A stretch of DNA of 64,000 nucleotides from Bacillota bacterium (GTDB taxonomy: Bacteria; Bacillota; Dethiobacteria; DTU022; PWGO01), in assembly GCA_012518215.1 (NCBI GenBank), contig JAAYSV010000046.1, positions 1 to 64,000 of the forward strand, in the 5' to 3' direction. Below, in pieces: positions 62,372-64,000 of this stretch; within the stretch, counting starts at the first letter, position 1, and each line of letters starts with the position of its first letter. The notes below the pieces were generated by a model, which saw only the letters and a program-made list of their open reading frames with translations, made no database searches and had not been told where the DNA came from. The translations under genes and the position numbers were made by a program.

Positions 62372-63160
62372 TTACTGACCGGCTGCCGGTTGTTTCTTGG
62401 AATCTGATTTGTTGGCCCAGAGTGCCAACGCCAGAGCTGCAACCAGAACCATTCTTACCGGCTTGAAGACATAGTCCCAGATATAAGCCGCGAAAGGAAC
62501 CCGCGGATTGGTCGGCAAGCCGTACTTGGCTTCCGCATTATCCTTGCCTTCTTTCAGGATATAGAGCATTCCGGTTCCTCCCACTTCCTCAAGGCCATAA
62601 ATGTCGGCTTTGGGGAAACTACCCTCCCGGAGTTCTTTCCTTCTTTTCTTGGCCAGACTGATAATCTCCTTGCGATCACCGAAGGTCAATGCACCGGTGG
62701 GACAGGTTTTTGCGCAGGCCGGAATCTCACCGTTCGAGAGACGGTCATGGCAGAAGGTACACTTGCGCGCAACGTTGGCAACCCGGTCAAACCCCACCAC
62801 GTTGAAAGTACAGTTGGCAACGCAGTAGTTGCAACCGATGCATTTTTTATCATCGATAACCACCGTGCCAAAATCGGTATGACTGATCGCACCCGCCGGG
62901 CAAGCTTTTATGCAGGCAGCATCCGTACAGTGCATGCAGCCAAGTTTGGTAAATATCCATTGATCCTTGTCAAGTTCCTCGTTGTAGTATTCCCTGAATC
63001 CAATCTTGGTCCAGGTGTTGGCAGAAAAAGCAGGTGGGTTTTCATAGGTTCCTCTGAATTCTGTCTGCTCTGCCGGCAGCTGATTCCATTGTTTGCAAGC
63101 TACCTGGCAAGCACGGCATCCCGTGCATTTGGATGTATCGAATAACATGGCTTTTTTCAT
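62372..63160 (-). CDS. Membrane-anchored 4Fe-4S ferredoxin-type subunit (FdnH/HybA/DmsB-like)
   Basis: A 262-residue protein with cysteine groups for four [4Fe-4S] clusters: CTGCRACQVAC, CMHCTDAACIKAC, CIGCNYCVANC, and CTFCHDRL with CAKTCPTGAL. The last ~30 residues hold one helix (RMVLVAALALALW) that anchors it in the membrane. Such proteins pass electrons between a dehydrogenase or hydrogenase and a membrane partner. It lies downstream of rnfD on the same strand with a gap of 154 bp, after GGGAGG at its start. Confidence 0.9.
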   Translation of the reverse strand: MKKAMLFDTSKCTGCRACQVACKQWNQLPAEQTEFRGTYENPPAFSANTWTKIGFREYYNEELDKDQWIFTKLGCMHCTDAACIKACPAGAISHTDFGTVVIDDKKCIGCNYCVANCTFNVVGFDRVANVARKCTFCHDRLSNGEIPACAKTCPTGALTFGDRKEIISLAKKRRKELREGSFPKADIYGLEEVGGTGMLYILKEGKDNAEAKYGLPTNPRVPFAAYIWDYVFKPVRMVLVAALALALWANKSDSKKQPAAGQ

Positions 63161-63314
63161 GTTCTACACCTCCCTATCGATCCGGAACAGAAATGCCTTC
63201 TAGCGGGCGCTTCCCCGGTCAGTTTCATTATCATGCAAAGTGTGATTTCCATAACAGCAACCCCACCCCCTGTAATTTGCCCTTGCTTGCTTTTGATATT
63301 TATGATAGCAATCG

Positions 63315-64000
63315 TTAACTACTCTTCTCCACCGGCTTGGCGGGAACGACCGTTGCCCCGCCCTCCTTGACCTCACCAAACTTGAGCCTTCTCGTGTAAC
63401 GATCAATAAGCGGAACAAAAGCGTTCATGATCAGGATCGAAAAAGCCGTCCCTTCGGTGGGGGCAAGCCATAACCGGAAAATCATCAGTAACAGACCGAT
63501 ACCGATACCAAAAATGATTTTCCCTTTGGTGGTGATCGGGCTGGTAACCCAATCGGTAGCCATGAACAGAGCACCGAGCAGAACACCACCGGTCAGAACA
63601 TGGTAAAAAGGCCCTTCCCAACCCAAGGTGGGAATTGTAGCCAGGCCAATGATGAATACGGTGGCCACGATGGAGATTGGAATATGCAAGGAAATATGTC
63701 CTTTGCGCAGCAAATAAAGCCCGCCCAGGATTACAAAAAGCGCTGTCGTCTCACCCAGTGCCCCGCCCGGATGTGCGATAAGGACCTTAAGAAGACTCGG
63801 CATTCCTTCGCCTTGAGCAAGAAGTGCAAGGGGAGTAGCTTGGGTCAGGGTATCGATACTGCCCAGATACGGTTTCAGGGGAGCAAAGCCCGATGTAACC
63901 AGCTGGAACAGGGGAACTATCAGGATGACCGAAACCCTACCGAACAGAGCCGGATTGTAACGGTTCCATCCCAACCCCCCCATCAATTCCTTGGCCAGCC
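63315..64000 (-). CDS. rnfD: RnfD/NqrB-type membrane subunit (5' part cut off by the window)
   Basis: The frame runs off the right edge (at least 228 codons). It has hydrophobic helices, GLGWNRYNPALFGR at the visible start, and DTLTQATPLALL as the likely flavin-attachment region (Thr of QAT), plus HVLTGGVLLGALFMATDW and FSILIMNAFVPLIDRYT. This is the membrane subunit with covalent FMN in the Rnf/Nqr complexes, which move electrons between ferredoxin and NAD with ion pumping. RnfG is not found directly downstream. Confidence 0.88.
   Translation of the reverse strand, partial: LAKELMGGLGWNRYNPALFGRVSVILIVPLFQLVTSGFAPLKPYLGSIDTLTQATPLALLAQGEGMPSLLKVLIAHPGGALGETTALFVILGGLYLLRKGHISLHIPISIVATVFIIGLATIPTLGWEGPFYHVLTGGVLLGALFMATDWVTSPITTKGKIIFGIGIGLLLMIFRLWLAPTEGTAFSILIMNAFVPLIDRYTRRLKFGEVKEGGATVVPAKPVEKSS

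Overview
The window joins two parts. Bases 1 to about 41.5 kb are most of an integrated, tailed, HK97-type siphovirus-like prophage; its left end lies outside the window. From about 43.6 kb onward is host chromosome. The host looks like an anaerobic Gram-positive bacterium of the Clostridia type. Supporting this are strong Shine-Dalgarno sites with many TTG/GTG starts, a paired M16 peptidase (YmfF/YmfH-like) locus, a TrmA-independent mix of anaerobic genes (2-hydroxyacyl-CoA dehydratase-type subunits, RnfD, a membrane-anchored 4Fe-4S protein, a CoA-transferase fused to GNAT), and prophage genes of clostridial type. I cannot name the genus.

Prophage layout. At the left edge, on the minus strand, is a three-gene cassette (ABC/SMC-like ATPase, small winged-helix-like middle protein, 323-residue partner) that matches the ABC-three-component (ABC-3C) conflict-system layout and may be defence cargo. 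After a structured leader, the plus-strand early operon runs: sigma-like regulator, SNF2 helicase, candidate ssDNA-binding protein, family A DNA polymerase, DUF4406, primase-helicase, VRR-NUC nuclease and a DUF1492 late regulator. A likely late promoter follows. The late block then runs HNH, small terminase, SAM synthetase, two ParB-domain DNA methyltransferases, several small proteins, large terminase, portal, ClpP protease, capsid, connectors, tail genes with a programmed -1 frameshift, tape measure, Dit, tail spike and a GH18-type tail protein, holin and amidase. The element closes with a three-gene serine-recombinase set (two complete enzymes around one lacking the catalytic domain).

Junction. 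Between the recombinases and the chromosome sit one AT-rich 584-residue minus-strand gene with a C-terminal PD-(D/E)XK-like signature, three 30-bp-spaced repeats resembling an IS21-type transposon end, and a short gene remnant.

Chromosome. Gene groups are a metallophosphoesterase; a TetR regulator with a palindrome in its promoter; a long minus-strand run (glycosyltransferase, phosphatase-like membrane protein, two M16 peptidases, prolyl-tRNA synthetase, 5-formyl-THF cyclo-ligase); tRNA-Arg(CCG); CoA-transferase/GNAT fusion; amidase; hisG with a DUF2225 gene; a dehydratase subunit pair; a ferredoxin-type subunit; and the truncated rnfD at the right edge.
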